Shown: positions 1 to 12,512, counted from the first letter of the stretch. The stretch is DNA of 64,000 nucleotides from Cubamyces lactineus (GCA_022376465.1 JACDTU010000009.1:1240001-1304000); one strand, 5' to 3'. Program-made: numbers and translations. Notes: generated from the letters alone by a model not told the origin.

Positions 1-252
1 AGCACCAGCAGATTTGTGGGCGAGCGATAGACACTGGCAACACGAGCGTCTTAGTTGTAGGCGAGCGAGAGAGGAGAGGAATGCGGAGGAGGCAGCGAAG
101 AAAGACTTATGAGGTAAGAGGTGTTGCGAGATAACGATCTCGATTGGATTACCCCTGTGATCAGCGACCGCGTTTTCAATGGACGACTGCCAATTTCTCA
201 CCTTCGCCCTCTTCCCTTCCCCTTCCCCCACCTCCTCGCCCTCCCCACCACC
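1..252 (+). promoter_or_regulatory. Leader and proximal promoter of the Rxt3-like gene
   Basis: No gene is seen before position 253. Positions about 195-250 form a strongly pyrimidine-rich tract (runs of CCTT, CCCC and CTCC) directly before the ATG, the usual look of a fungal transcription-start or 5' UTR region. An upstream in-frame ATG-like start is possible, but the residues it would add are low complexity, so it was not used. Confidence 0.35.
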
Positions 253-3200
253 ATGAACGTCGCCGCCCTCGTCCACCACGACGACGACCCCCAGGACGAC
301 CCACGTCGACGCAACATACGCAGCGAGCAAGAGCCGCCGCCCCCACCGCCCCCTCAGCAGCCGCACCATTCCCACCGTCCACCTCATCACTCGCCCCCCC
401 TCGACCGGCCTCGCGACCGCGACCGGAGTCACGACCGACCACCGCACGACATCCCCCACCATGCCCAGTCCCTACCGCCTCTCTCCTACAGGCGATCACC
501 ACCACCGCAATATGGCGGCCGTCCGCCTTCGCCTCCGCGTCACCAGCCGTACCCACCTTCATCCGAGTACCCCGGGCAGCCGCAACGCATGCACCATCTG
601 CCGCCACCCTCGTCGCTCTACATGTCGGAGCCCTATGAGTTGAGCCACCAGCAGAGACGGGGCAATCCTGAGATGCATTCGCACCCGCACGATCGCTTGG
701 GTCCTCCAGGTGAGTGTCGCTTTCGTCTTGTCTCACTTTGGGTCTTGTTGTTTCCTGGGGGTGTGGTTTCATTTTCCTGGGTGTAGGTCCTCGCCATATG
801 CCTTTGGGCACTTGCATGCATTGCCCGTCCTCTCTTGGCATACGGGGCGGCCTGGCAGACGCCACAGTTCACCGCTTCGCACAAAGGCGGACGATGGCGC
901 GCTCGCCTGCGAGTTGACTTCATCAGTGGAGACGCTCATGATGTCCCTTGCAACAACTTCCCATCATTTGTCCGATCTTCTCCCACCCACCCTCTCGCGT
1001 TCATCCCCTGCTTCCGTTTGTCCACTGGCAGACTTCCCTACGACTGGCTTTACCGCGTGCCAGCTCTCTTCAGTGTCTGCTTGCGGTCCGGAATCGTGAT
1101 ATGTACCGCTCGTGCCGAAGCACACTGCGCGTCGCAGCCTTCGACCCAGTTTAGGTTCCTTCGGTCTCGGCTATCCGAAGGATGATACGATCACATGCAC
1201 GACGGCTTCTAGATTCCTCCGCTTCGGGGCATTTTCTGTCTCCCAACGTTTTTGCCGCAGCCCTCTCCAGCTTCGCACTCATGCTTCATCCTCCAGGGCA
1301 ACCAAGTCAGCCTGTGCACGCTCAACCATACGTCGTCGAGCATCGCAACTCAAGCACTCTATCCCAGAAGTCCCACCCTCACCATCACCACCACCTCCAC
1401 CATGCACACACGCACCCGGCCGGCACTCCACCCTCGGGGTACATGCACCAGCCTCCCGGACGTTCTTCTCTGCACACGTCACCTTCTCTTGAGCATCTCA
1501 TCCACGGGCCCGGCCCTGGGAGTATCCCTCTATTCCCCACGCAAGTTGGTCCAGGTATCCCACCGGGCGGACCCCCTCCTCCCATGCACGCGCCTTCCGG
1601 ACCCCCTGGCCCGTCTGCCCCGATGAGCCTCCGTCTGGGTGACTCGCCGTCCATGTACGGGCTTCCTCACCAAAACCAAGGTCCCCCTCCCCCTCCCCAC
1701 CACTCTCATCAGCACTCGCACAGCAGCTCGCATTCCCACCATGACCGCTATCGTAACCGAGGTAGCAGTGCGAGCAGTGGCGGTCCTCCTGGGCCCGGCG
1801 GTGCGTCCGATATCAAGTCTCCGGTGATGGCCAGCCTGCGCCCGTCGCCCTTCGACGAGCGCAACGTACGAGAGCGGGAGGCCGGTCCGGGCATGGGTAG
1901 CAGACCCCGTGGACCGCACACGGGCGCTTCTACATCTGGCCCAGGGATGCCCCCGGGGTCCTCATTAGCATCCCTCCCTGCGACCGTGATTGGGCCCGGC
2001 CGCCCTCAGGAAAGCGTCGCACATTCGCTCCTGGGGCCTGGACATCATCCTAGTGCTGCGCCAAAGGACCGTGAACGAGACAGAGGTATGGAGAGGGCTC
2101 TGGAGCGCGAGAGGGAGAGGCGATCGAGCGGTGCTGGTGTGCAGGAATCGCCTGGCTCGGCGCGGCGCGAACGTGAACGTCATCGCGAGAACGAAGCGGA
2201 GAGGGAAAGGCAGATGAAGGAACGCGAACGGATGGAACGGCACGCCCAGCAGCAGGAACGGGAACGTGAGATGAGGTCGAGGGAAGCGCGGCGGGACCCC
2301 CAGCGGGAGCAGGAGGCCTTCCGCCAACATGCCCGCGAGATGATGGGCCTCACCGCTGTCGAGCGCGATGACCGTGAACGCGAACGTGAGTGGCTCAAGC
2401 CTCAGCAGATGCAGTCCCAGCCAGCCCCTCCGAACATGCGTGTCCCACCACAACCCCAACCCCAACCACTGCACGTCATGGGCCCGCCACAGGGCGAGGT
2501 GTGGACTCGGATTGTGCCCCCACGGACTGGCCCACCTACAGACGACGCACGAACGATGCGGGATCACGAGAGGGAGATGGAGAGGAGAAGGGGGTTCGAG
2601 GAGATGCGCATGCAGGAGCTTGTGTGGGACCCGGAAAGGGTCGAACGCACCCAAAGGAGCAGCAAGTCTCGCCCGAGCACGAAGGAGGTGCAGGAACGAG
2701 GGGATCAACCTAAGGTGGTGCCGAGGGAAGAGCGCAAGTCGCGGACGAGTGCCAGTCAGAGAGAGAAGGAACGAGCTGCGAAAGAGCGCGAGAAGGCCGA
2801 GATGGAGGCGGCGGCGGCGGCTGCAGTAGCACGCGAGAAGGAACGCGAAAAGGCGCGTGAACACGAATTCCGGATGCATGAGCAGCAGCTTGCGCTTGCG
2901 AAGGAGGCTCAGTACGAGGTCATGGAGCGCGAGCGAGTGCAGCGCGAGATGCAGGAGATGGAGGCTATCCGTGCAGTCCGTGCACGGGAGAACCAAGGAC
3001 CTCCTCCAGGTGCGCCACATCACCATCATCACCATCACCACTCCTTCCCGCCGTCGGGGCAGCCATATCCAGGCCCCCAGCCTCCACCGCGCTCGAGGGC
3101 GTCGTCGAGTAAGCAAGGGCCCATGGGCACACCTGGGATGGCGCACATGCCAAACCCTGCAGATGTTCCTCCACAGTACGCGGTGGAGCAAGACCCGCAG

Positions 3201-5243
3201 TTCAGGCAGGGATCTTCGAAGGGTGCAGGGCAGCCCTCGGTCTCGCATATCGTCCCGGTGCAGCATCAACAAGCGCCACCACATCTGGTTGGCCACCATC
3301 CCGTGCCGCACCCACATCAAATGGGCCCGGGACCACACCTTCGACAACATCCTGCGGACATGTTTGGACCAGGTGGACCCCTTGGCTATCCTTCCAGGAG
3401 ACCGTCCCCGCTGCCCTTCCATCCTGCCTCCGCGCCTCCTTTGGCCACGTCGTTCGTATTCCCGCGCTCGACCACCCCTCCTCCGACACTCATCCTTCCG
3501 ATCCGCCATCTCGGGGTATACATCCACCCCCGCACGCCCTTCCCCTTCCTCGACTTCCCCGGGCCCGCCAACGAGGCAGGCGCCCCTTCCGACCCCGTCG
3601 ACATCCGCGCGACGATCTACATCCCCTCAAGCTTCATTCCATCCTATCGCCCTGCGCGCCCGCGGATATGGGGCGGCGGCCTCATCCCTGCCGTACCCCC
3701 GCTCACGGGCGGACAACGACAACTCGTGCAGCAGATCAGCGGCGGTCATCCTGGGTACGGGCGTCCGGAGCCGATGGAGATCCGCGACGGCCGGCGCGTG
3801 TACACGGACGACTCGGATTTGTTCTTGTGCGCGCTGCACTCGGGCTGGGTCTCGTGGAGTATGGCGCGGAGAGCACGGAGGGAGCGCAAGGATCTGCGGC
3901 TGGAGGTGCGCTTGACGCGCGAGGCGCGGTATGTGGGTGGCTTAGGTTCACCGTTGAGGATGCGCGATGTGGAGGCGGATGAGGGTGCTGGTAGCGACGA
4001 CGATGGGAGCTCATTGTTGAGCTCTGGCTGGGGTAACAGCCACGATGGCTCGGGTGTCGAGATCCTGAAGGCAGAGTTCGTCTCGGTACGTATTTTCCTC
4101 ACAATTCCATGGAAGTGAGGATTGACGCTGACGTCGTCTTTCTAGCCGGGTACCGCGCATGCGTTTGGCCTCCGGAACCGCTCGCAGCGACTCCTCGAGT
4201 ATGCGGAACGGCGGTGTGCGCTCGGCTGTGTGCCGCGCACTAGTCGGAAGCGGCGACGGTTACATGCGTTCACAACCGTTGACGTCCCGGAGAGTACGCT
4301 GCAGTTGAACGTAGACCGGGCAGACGACGAACTTAGTTCTACACGCGTTATGGTCTTCGGCACCGACTCGAGCTGGCCTGAGATAGGGTGAGTCGTAGTG
4401 TTGGTATCCAATGAGGGGTGCCTTTATTGACGCACCTATCACAGGTTCAAGTACCATCCGGACGCCCTTCGCGAGGTCCTGTTCCCTCGATCCGGTAACG
4501 ATCCCCGTCCAAGCAAGCGTCGAAAGCTGGGAACATCCGCCGAACAGTCAGCATCGGAGCCTCCGACCGATGTCAGTAGCGACGACGGCCTCTCGCAGCA
4601 ACGCGCCGTCGTCGTCGAGACCTTATGGGAAAGCTTCTTGATCTCGCAGCGTGGGCAGATTCCGGCTGGCGATGGCGAGAGTGACAAGGAGAACATGGGT
4701 GACGACGCCGAAAGCAGTAGTACCAGCGGTAGCCGCCGCTATACTATCGCGCTCATTACGAATGCGGGTGGTACCGCCGGGAAGCTCTCTCGTTCCAGAA
4801 AAGCTATTGGGGGAGCAGAGCCGTCTGTTGCTGCACCCGAAACGCAACCCTCAGAGCCGAAACTCAATGGCTCGCATACGGACGCCAGCGGGGAACCTGT
4901 AGATTTGACTCCCGCGAAGTCGGCCGTTCCAGCAGACGAGACCTCGTCTTCGGCAGCAAAGGGAGGTGCGACCGTGACGCCTGACGCTTCTCTCCCGGCG
5001 GCGGCTGCAAACGGCGATGCTACTCATGAAACGACACCGGCACCGTCGAAGGCGAGCGACGACCTCACGGACGACGGGAACGGCCCGATACAGATCCTGC
5101 ACCGCAACCTCGGCGAGGAGAACTTCGAGTTCCTGCCGGACGGGATCAGCATCCTCAGCACCGAGGTCGCAAACGGGTTGCGCAAGGGCTGGACGCTGGA
5201 GGCGCAGATGTGGAAGTGGGTGCAGGTGGGCGTGTCGGGTTGA
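253..5243 (+). CDS. RXT3: Rxt3-domain protein, probable subunit of an Rpd3L-type histone deacetylase complex
   Basis: Four exons fit in phase: 253-709, 1297-4085, 4146-4387 and 4445-5243, giving about 1428 residues. The N-terminal 880 residues are disordered: Pro/His-rich segments, an octa-histidine run near 3020-3045, and a long Arg/Glu-rich charged region (about 2060-2990) likely to form extended helix. The conserved part lies at the C-terminal side, from about residue 885 (HLGVYIHPRTPFPFLDFP) through IYIPSSFI, the YTDDSDLFLCALHSGWVSW block and FKYHPDALREVLFP. This arrangement matches the fungal Rxt3 histone-deacetylation domain. In yeast Rxt3 is a small subunit of the large Rpd3 complex, acting in the nucleus in repression; that role is inferred here. 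The protein is far longer than yeast Rxt3, as is usual in basidiomycetes. The 587-nt first intron (710-1296) is unusually long and may hide an exon. Confidence 0.85.
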
Positions 5244-5479
5244 CAGTGAAGTGCACATATACATATGTACGTGCGAGGGAGAGGGTATCGGAGTTTCGGA
5301 CTACGCAAGGCTTTGTTTGCTGTGCCGTTTGTATCGCTATCCGTATTGTTATTTTCTGGTAATATGCATCGCAAGGCTGGTCGCTCTCATTCACAACTCT
5401 CACAACACAACTCTCTCACCGGTGGACGTGTGCATGACGATTGGCATGATGCAGTGATATCTATGCAGGTATGAGAATA

Positions 5480-6804
5480 CTACTGGTACAGGTCGTATAT
5501 GGGGGGCAGCGTCGAGACCGGGCTGGGGACTTGAGTGGCTGGTGGTGTATGAACTACTCTGGGTGCGCCGGCGATATGTAGGCCTGCGTCGAGCGATCGC
5601 CCGCGCGTTGTTGTCTCTGGACTGCGTGGACGGCTCATGGATCCCCTCCATGCGCCTTGGTTGTGGCCGGAACTGTCTGTGTGGTGTGGACCGAAGCTCG
5701 GATCGAATGTAGCAGGCTTTTCTGCTACCGGCGTGTAGCTGTTCGGCTCGAAGCAATCCGACTCGCGAGGCTCATGAGAGGAGAGGTCATTATGGAAGGT
5801 ATGGACTCTTTCCCCTGAACCCAGGTCGGGTACTGGCTCCCCCAGTGGACGAGGCACGGAACCGCCTTTTGCCCTCGATGGCAGGATTCGTTCCCTGGAT
5901 TCGGTAGTCCCTGTGGATACTAAGACATGTCAGACCTTTGTTAAGACGGGCCATGCGGTTCAGTGAGAGGACATACCATACGGTGTCAATCCTGGAACGG
6001 CCCCTTCTCTGTCGGGCTTGCCATTGCCACGGCGACGACGGCGCCACCACACCAGTCCTCCCGATAATATAGCGACTAGCACGACTGTTCCTCCGACTGC
6101 AGCGCCAGCAGCGACGCCAGGGACCACGACTGACGATTTCGCCATTGCGTTTGGAGAGGTTTCCGAGGTATTCGCCGTACTGGTGCCAGGGAAAACGACA
6201 GACGTAGACGTAGAGAGAGGTGCTTCGGATAGGGTGGTAGTGGTAGTAGGCTTAGGAGACTGTGCTGCCTCTGAGGCGGCGGATACGTTGTTGGGGATCC
6301 CGACCACGATGGAGTCCAACCAAAACTGCTCCCCGAGGTTCTCGATGAGCAACACGTGTTGTCCGTATGGTATCGCCCCCGATGAGTAAAAGTATACCGA
6401 AAAGGTCTCTTTAGTGACCGCTTCTGGTGGGTCGAACTGTACCGGTGGGTCACGCCCGTCCAGGGTATATCGCGAGCTCATGTGGAAAGTACCGACTGGT
6501 GTGTATGCGCCTCGTACACTCACAGAACTCCCTAGTTCGGAGGCAACCAGAGTTAATCCGACGAGGACATTAGGTTAGCTAGGAACATACCTGTGAAAGC
6601 GACTTCGACTGTCGCTCCACTCTCATTGGAATAGGTCACCGTGCCGGCCCAGGACTGAGATTTGTTCATCGTAGTATAGGATACCCAGGAGCCGGCGTAC
6701 TGTATGCGTCGGTCGGAATCGTCGATAACGTCCGACGCGCCGAGCGAGAGTCGAACATGCCAGAAGATGAGCAAAGTAGCACAGAGAGTGAGTGTCAGAT
6801 GCAT
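5480..6804 (-). CDS. Signal-peptide, single-pass membrane protein with C-terminal PPxY-like motif (tandem paralog 1)
   Basis: Three exons on the minus strand: 6804-6591, 6531-5977 and 5910-5480, encoding 399 residues. Residues 1-23 form a signal peptide. An extracellular, probably beta-rich domain of about 150 residues follows (DVIDDSDRRIQYAGSW at its start, ENLGEQFWLDSI near its end), then a Thr/Ser-rich stalk. A transmembrane helix spans about residues 206-234 and is stopped by five arginines. The cytoplasmic tail ends STLPPIYDLYQ, containing a PPxY motif. Its neighbour at 7737-9092 has the same domain order, the same two intron positions and phases, and a matching tail, so the two arose by tandem duplication. 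Lectin-like domains of this layout are common in Agaricomycetes but have no assigned function; ligand and role are unknown. Confidence 0.8.
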
Positions 6805-7736
6805 GTGGTAACGGTGTAGGATGAATCATACACTACCAAGCGGCCCACGGTTTTGGATGTTCACTGTTCATGATGGAACTGCCTTGAGATGAAATTCATA
6901 GCGAATACGCTACTTGGAACGGGAAGATGGGAGGGAAGACGATGCAGTGAGTCGTGGTACGGCCTGATTGTGTAGAATGAGCGTCTTACCCGGGATGCTA
7001 TATTGTTGACCAGCATCGTGGCGGCGCATCTGTCAATTGCGACGCCCCCTTAACATGTACAAGAAGTAATCACTCACAACGTGATCAACCATAAATCTCG
7101 AGCGTTCAAGATGGGCGTCGAACACCAATGGTTAGGCTGGGTATTGATTACATTCTCCGTGTGGACAGATAACTTGCACGAGCCGATTAAGCTGTTCTCA
7201 CCGGTACTGTAACTCACAGATGGTCTATAGGTGGTTTGAAACGCGAAATGTCTCCTACGCTCCGAAGTAAGCCTTGACCTCGACTTTCCCCCATATACAT
7301 AGCCAAACGTTCATCCGATCCGAACGTGGAACGCACGCAGATGAGGTACACTCCCAAGCCCTGCAGCAACGCACTAGAGCTCTGTGAAATGCGCTGTCAT
7401 AGTATTTAGCGTGTGAATGCCGTTCTGTTTTATTGTGACTGCGGCCTGTGGTGTATCATCGAGGCACTCACCGAACCTGTGCAGGAAGCTAGGACCAACA
7501 CGTTGTGGTTTATTTCCTCCGCGCGTGGGTACGCAGACCATCCAGGCGCCTTGTATGATTTCCAATAGGGCGGAACAGGTGGTGGTCGCTTTACGGCATC
7601 CCGGATCGTCCGTTCCCGGGGGATTTCAAGCGGACGTCTGCAAATGTGTACTGATGATGGCATTGCGACGCTCACATCAACGGCAGTGCAATGTAGTACG
7701 AATAACGCACAAAGCCGAGACAAGGGCATGACATCG
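6805..7736. other. Intergenic region between the tandem membrane-protein genes
   Basis: About 930 bases upstream of paralog 1 and downstream of paralog 2. Only short open frames are present, with no splice-consistent chain and no recognisable RNA gene. It must contain the promoter of the gene ending at 5480; no motif stands out. Confidence 0.4.
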
Positions 7737-9092
7737 TCAGTGCGAGCCGTACGTCTGATACACAGGCGGAAGGGTCGAGGCCGTGCTCATAGCCTCGGCC
7801 TCTGGGAAATCGACCTCTTGCCCCGGTGGACCACCCGCAATACGCATCCCGCCGTCGAGCGACTGTCTTCTATTGGATATCCTGGCGACCGCAGGGGGAG
7901 TACGGGAGATCGGCGCTGGAGTAGGTGAGTCGCGTACGGAAGCTGAGGATTCGGTGCGGGGAGGACGTGGCCCGCGGCCTGACATCGCCAAAGAGGGCGT
8001 CGACCGCTGTGAGCTCCTAGGTGCTCTCGACCCTTTCGCGGACGGAGATGCGGCATCGTCGCCTTGCTCTGCAGGTCCTGCTGCAAGCGACTCCTCCGCA
8101 ATCGAGGAGCCATGAATGGTGCCCCGTTCGGTCGACGAAGGTGGTGTAAACATCAAAGACGCAGGTGGGCTTTGGAGCGGTTCTTCTGCTGGATGTTCTT
8201 TCATTCGCGTCACCGATTCTCTATCGATGCCATCTACAACGAGTCAGCTTATGAGCCATCCAACTGAAGGTATTTTGAAGGAGCTCACCGAAGGGCGTGG
8301 GCACAACTTCAGCGCGTTGCTTCCGACGGTAGCGACACCACAACAATCCCCCGATCACGAGGAAGAAAAGCGAGACGACGACCGCTACAACAACGCCGGC
8401 AATCACAGCAGGGACCACCACCGACGAATGTGGCGAGCCAGATTGCTGCGTCTCCTGGCCACTCGCAGCAGTGTCCGTACCCTGTGACCCAGTGGACGTG
8501 GGCGAGCTACCCTGGGATCCACTGCCATCATGGGTAGACATCATTGGCGAAGACGTAGACGTCGCTGCACCCGTAGTCGGCAACGCCGACGAAACATTCT
8601 GCGGACGTGTAACCTGAATCGAGTCCAGCCAGAACTGCTCCCCAAGATTCTGAACCCTGATGGTATGCACTCCCAGAGGGATCGGGCCGGAGAAGTAAAA
8701 CTGATGACGGTACTCCTCCTTCTGTACGACACTAGGCGGAGAGAACACCACTGCCGGACTGTCGTCGAGGAAGTACTGTGAACGCATATCATAGGTCCCG
8801 ACTGGAGTAAAAGCGCCAAAAACGCCGACGGAGTCGCCTGCCTAGATAAATCAGACAGTGCCTCCATGGCATACGATGCGAACTGACCGACGAAGGTGAG
8901 GTTGGCAGTCGCCCCGCTCGTGTTGGAGTAGGTTACCGTCCCAGCCCAGTTCATCGAATCGTTGAGCCCCGTGTAAGATATCCATGAGCCGCTGTAGAGA
9001 ATGCGGAGGTCGGCGTCGTCGATCACATCAAGTGCATCCTCACTGCGAGAGGAGTGGAGGATCAGCAAGGTCGATAGTACAGCAAGCAACAT
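7737..9092 (-). CDS. Signal-peptide, single-pass membrane protein with C-terminal PPxY-like motif (tandem paralog 2)
   Basis: Three exons on the minus strand: 9092-8888, 8837-8289 and 8233-7737, encoding 416 residues. The layout repeats paralog 1: a signal peptide (about residues 1-20), DVIDDADLRILYSGSWISY at the start of the ectodomain, NLGEQFWLDSIQV at its end, a Ser/Thr/Gly-rich stalk, a transmembrane helix (VVVPAVIAGVVVAVVVSLFF and following), a basic stop-transfer CRYRRKQR, and a long cytoplasmic tail. The tail keeps RRQSLDGGMRIAGGP and ends STLPPVYQTYGSH. Both introns interrupt codons in phase 1, exactly as in paralog 1. The ectodomain is probably carbohydrate- or wall-facing, but this is inference. 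A lineage-specific sensor or adaptor pair is one reading. Confidence 0.8.
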
Positions 9093-10654
9093 GAGGACCA
9101 GATGCTGAGCGCTGGGACGCAGCTAGCAGCGGGGATCTCAATGCCAGTGCTGCTTTTTGAGGCTTACGATGATAAAGTTTGGGGACTCACCGCCGGATCG
9201 CGATCCGAGATTCTCCCCCTTCCCGTTCTCAAGGACCAAACCACAATGAGGTCGGTAAAGGCCACGGGGAGGGACCGGTGATGCGCGCGCGAGGACAGTT
9301 GGCGGGGTTTATGAATACCTCCCTTTAGTCACCTTGTTATCCGTCGCCACTCCAGGCGCCGACACACTGAGGTCAGTAGGAGGATGCAATGATAGCAATG
9401 TGACAAATTGGCAATCCTAGTCTGATGAACGTGTGTGCGGATCTGTCAAGATGGTGAGGCCAAGCCAGCATGAAGTCCTCACGCGAGCGACAGCTATAAT
9501 ATTTATGGCATAGCCGCTATCTTGGCTGCGCACGTCTTCTCACCACTGTCAAGAGCCGTGGGGGGAGAGCTTACGACATCAATGGTCGGCCGTTTTGGAC
9601 ATCATGTTTCAAGCTACTCAACTTGATTGAACGCCGGTGATGCAAGAGCGATAGCTTTAGCAAGACGTGCTGAACAGAGCCAGACAATTGGTCTCGAAGC
9701 GTTGTGCACCGCGCAGGTAGACTGTTGTTGAATGTTGCCCAGCTCTCGATAGGGCTTCGTCACAGGGTCTGAATGATTATGTCACTAAATGTTGAGATAC
9801 TAAGCTGGGCGTCCGTTGACAATCACAATTCATATATTCACCTTTGTACAGTAGCTATCGAGGGTGCGTGTCGCCGAGCTATGCGTGATTGAATGAATGC
9901 ACTGTCGAAATCACCACTCCATTAGTTTCAAGTGCTAAGCTGCATCAAGGATGGAATGGCATCTATAACTCAAGCTCTCAATACCTAGGATTGTGACTCC
10001 ACTGTGCACACGCTTCTACACGAGATGGCACGCACCATATGGCTCATAGCATCATTGGCAGATCTTCTACGAAAGGACAATGTAACCATGATGCTCACCG
10101 ATGCGACCTGGCAGTCTCGAGTCGAAGTAAATCGGGCACCAGTACTAGTCTCGCACAGCATACTGGGGTGAGATTTGCGGGGAGAGGTCCAGGCTAGCCG
10201 CCAATATATGTGTGCTAGACATAACGAGATGCTGACACTCGAAACGCTCCAACGAACCGGGCCACCTGCAGTAGAATTCGAGTGTCGTGGGGTCTGGTCC
10301 TGTGAGATGAGACATAGATTATCCTAGAACATCTCGGTGAGAATATGGCATTTCTTGCGCTCATACCTAATCTCAACTCCTTGCCACGATGAAACTTCAA
10401 GTGTGTGACACGCAGCATCTAGAGGAAGCTGACTTGGTGAAGCCAGAGCCGCTGGAATAAGGGGTTCGGAAAAATCCGAGTGTTGCTCTGCTGGATCTCA
10501 GACTACGATCTCACTTTGCACACCGGCGCTAACAGCATCGCGCACCTTCGCTTCACTTAGTCTGCTCTAAACACTCTAGAACTTGGGTAGCAACGCTTGT
10601 TCATACCGTTATTGCCATACCTGCTGTGTGATAGAATTTGTTCAAGACTAGAAG
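9093..10654. other. Intergenic region, no gene seen
   Basis: About 1.56 kb between the divergently transcribed membrane-protein gene (minus) and the CCDC137-like gene (plus). Frames are closed by frequent stops on both strands and base composition is near balanced. No tRNA, repeat array or conserved coding fragment was recognised. It presumably holds both promoters. Confidence 0.4.
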
Positions 10655-11565
10655 ATGCCGCACAAACGCGCAAAACGCTCTGTCCGAGAGAAGAAGCGAG
10701 CAGAATCGTATGTAAGGCTCTGCTCTCGGGATGTTCGTCGTGCCATGTTGACCTCGCGTTTCCTTGGGCAGAGGTAGCGATCTTGGACCAGGGTCGAGGC
10801 GATCTATTGAGAATGAAGATATACCGAAGAGCGCCGCGCGAGTCCTGAACGCAGCGAAGGTCCAGCAAGAGTATGCAAAGAAACGAAAGGGACAGGCTGA
10901 CGATGGTGCTGACCTGTCACGCAAAAAGCGGAAGCAAGAAGGCGTGGACGCAGAGAGTTCTGGGGCTGCGTCTAAGAGCCAGCTACGCATCATGCCTGGC
11001 GAGTCTATGGCCCATTTCAATAGGTGCGATTCCTCCACCTTTCCATAGCGCATGCCGTAAACCTGACGAGTGCATGCGTAGGCGTGTAGAAGACGCTATG
11101 CGGCATTCTGTACGCGAGGCGATGCAGACATCCTCTGCGAAGATGCGGAAGGCGCGAAAGGAGGAGCTTGAAGAGAAAACGGCCAAAACCAAGGCTGATC
11201 GTAGATCACGCTCAAAGTCTCGCGGTCGGAGCGACGATGATAGCGACTCAGACTCGGACGATGGCCGAGCTAAAGCCACCTCGCGCCGACCAGGGTCAAA
11301 AGACGACAAGCCGAAAGACTTCGAGAAGGTGTCCACCTCTGCACCAAGACGTCTGAATGACATCGTCCAGGCTCCACCTGATCTGAAGAAGCTCCCGCGC
11401 AAGGCGAAGAAACTCGCAGAACAGGGCGGAGCGAAGAAGAGCGAAGGCGCGAAGACGCTGCGGGAAGGTGTCTTGTCGATGGCACAGAGGGCGCAGATGG
11501 AGGAGGAGCGCGAGCGTGCGATCAGGTTGTATCGCGAGATGAAGCGTGCAAAGACTGGCTTGTGA
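10655..11565 (+). CDS. Small basic CCDC137-like nuclear/nucleolar protein
   Basis: Three exons join in phase: 10655-10707, 10772-11023 and 11082-11565, encoding 262 residues. The protein starts MPHKRAKRSVREKKRAES, is strongly basic, and is rich in Lys/Arg/Glu with predicted coiled-coil segments. A central block IMPGESMAHFNRRVEDAMR spans the second intron and is the most family-like part. It is followed by an Arg/Ser/Asp-rich low-complexity stretch and a charged helical C-terminus ending REMKRAKTGL. This composition and the PGES...FNRRVE block resemble fungal relatives of human CCDC137, a nucleolar, chromosome-associated protein. No catalytic motif is visible. Assignment rests on recall of the family, so the function should be taken as tentative. 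The gene is convergent with the DUF7330 fragment at 11616. Confidence 0.6.
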
Positions 11566-11615
11566 GATACGCAGGTGCGCTTCTCTCTTGCGCGATTATT
11601 GACTACATGCATGTA

Positions 11616-11828
11616 CTAATGGGATACAGCTTGTAGTTCTTGTATGATATAGTAGTCCGATACAACGCGCCACTCCGCTTGGCCAGTTCCGTCTTTGGCA
11701 CGCTCGACGTATTGCTCGGCCATCCTCCCATTCATATCTAAGAAGTCACTGAGCTTCGGGGAAAAGCTCCCTCCTATCACAGCCCCTTTGACTTTGTCAA
11801 CGCCGTTGATGTCGACGATGAAGCGGCC
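11616..11828 (-). pseudogene. C-terminal exon or relic of a DUF7330-type gene
   Basis: Reading the minus strand from 11828 gives an open frame of 70 residues starting GRFIVDINGVDKVKGA and containing GGSFSPKL, then a stop at 11616. It aligns with the C-terminal block of the intact copies in this window (GRIIVGISGIDKLEEA...GGLFQKL and GRIIVGISGLDRIEDA). Upstream (to about 12110) only weak, frame-shifted resemblance can be seen, and a stop lies directly before the GRFIV codon unless an intron ends there. A 7-nt repeat sits exactly at this break (11834-11854). It is either a decayed copy or the last exon of a diverged gene whose 5' exons I cannot reconstruct. Confidence 0.45.
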
Positions 11829-11833
11829 CTACG

Positions 11834-11854
11834 CGTTTCCCGTTTCCCGTTGTG
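11834..11854. repeat. Heptanucleotide repeat, unit CGTTTCC (about 3 units)
   Basis: Two exact CGTTTCC units followed by a diverged third, CGTTGTG. The same heptamer family recurs at 41538-41558, 30 kb away. It lies exactly where the reading frame of the DUF7330 relic is lost. Confidence 0.6.
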
Positions 11855-12512
11855 CGATATGAGCATGGGTACACATGAGGCGGCACCGTCCAAGTAGGAG
11901 TGGATGCGGAGCCTAAAGTCAGGACGCAAGGTGCGGCCCGTTGATACGCACCGACGCCAGCATAACAATGCATCCAGCCATGCATGTAGGAGACCGTGAC
12001 GTTCCATCGAGTGGACGTATTGTAGTAGCTCAGGCGTCTACGGAATCCCGTAGATGGATGTTTGTGTCTATTGATCAACAGCCTCAACCGGTTGCCCATA
12101 AAAAGCAAGTTCTCCTACGACTTGCGTAGAGTTGTGAGATGTCATCACCAATTATCACCTTGTTTAATGCGCTCGAAGCGTCATGCACGAATGGTGCGAA
12201 CAAAAAATCATGCTTATCTCTTCCCTCAGTCAACCGGAGCTAATAATGCGATTCACCGTGACTTGACCGCTGACTTGCAGCGTTAATTTGCATAGGCGAA
12301 TGGGCGGAACATGATTGTGTTGACAATACGCGAGAATAAAGGACAGGGTGCGAAGACCGTCCGGTATACTATGAGCTGAATGACCAGTTCAAACCAGGGG
12401 GAAATTATTCAACATGAATCCTCGGAAATGCAAACGAGTGTAGACTCCGGGATTCAGAGAGCTAGAGCTGAACTGGGCGCCGCATTGCTTGCGGGAGAGC
12501 TTCCCAAGGATA

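Noticed and set aside
176..865. A 229-codon minus-strand frame at the left end
   Set aside because: Mirror of the Pro/His-rich first exon of the Rxt3-like gene; Gly/Arg/Val-rich without a domain.
1965..3527. A 520-codon minus-strand frame opposite the Rxt3 gene
   Set aside because: It is the mirror of the Arg/Glu-rich plus-strand coding repeat region; Leu/Arg/His bias follows from that. No independent splice or domain evidence.
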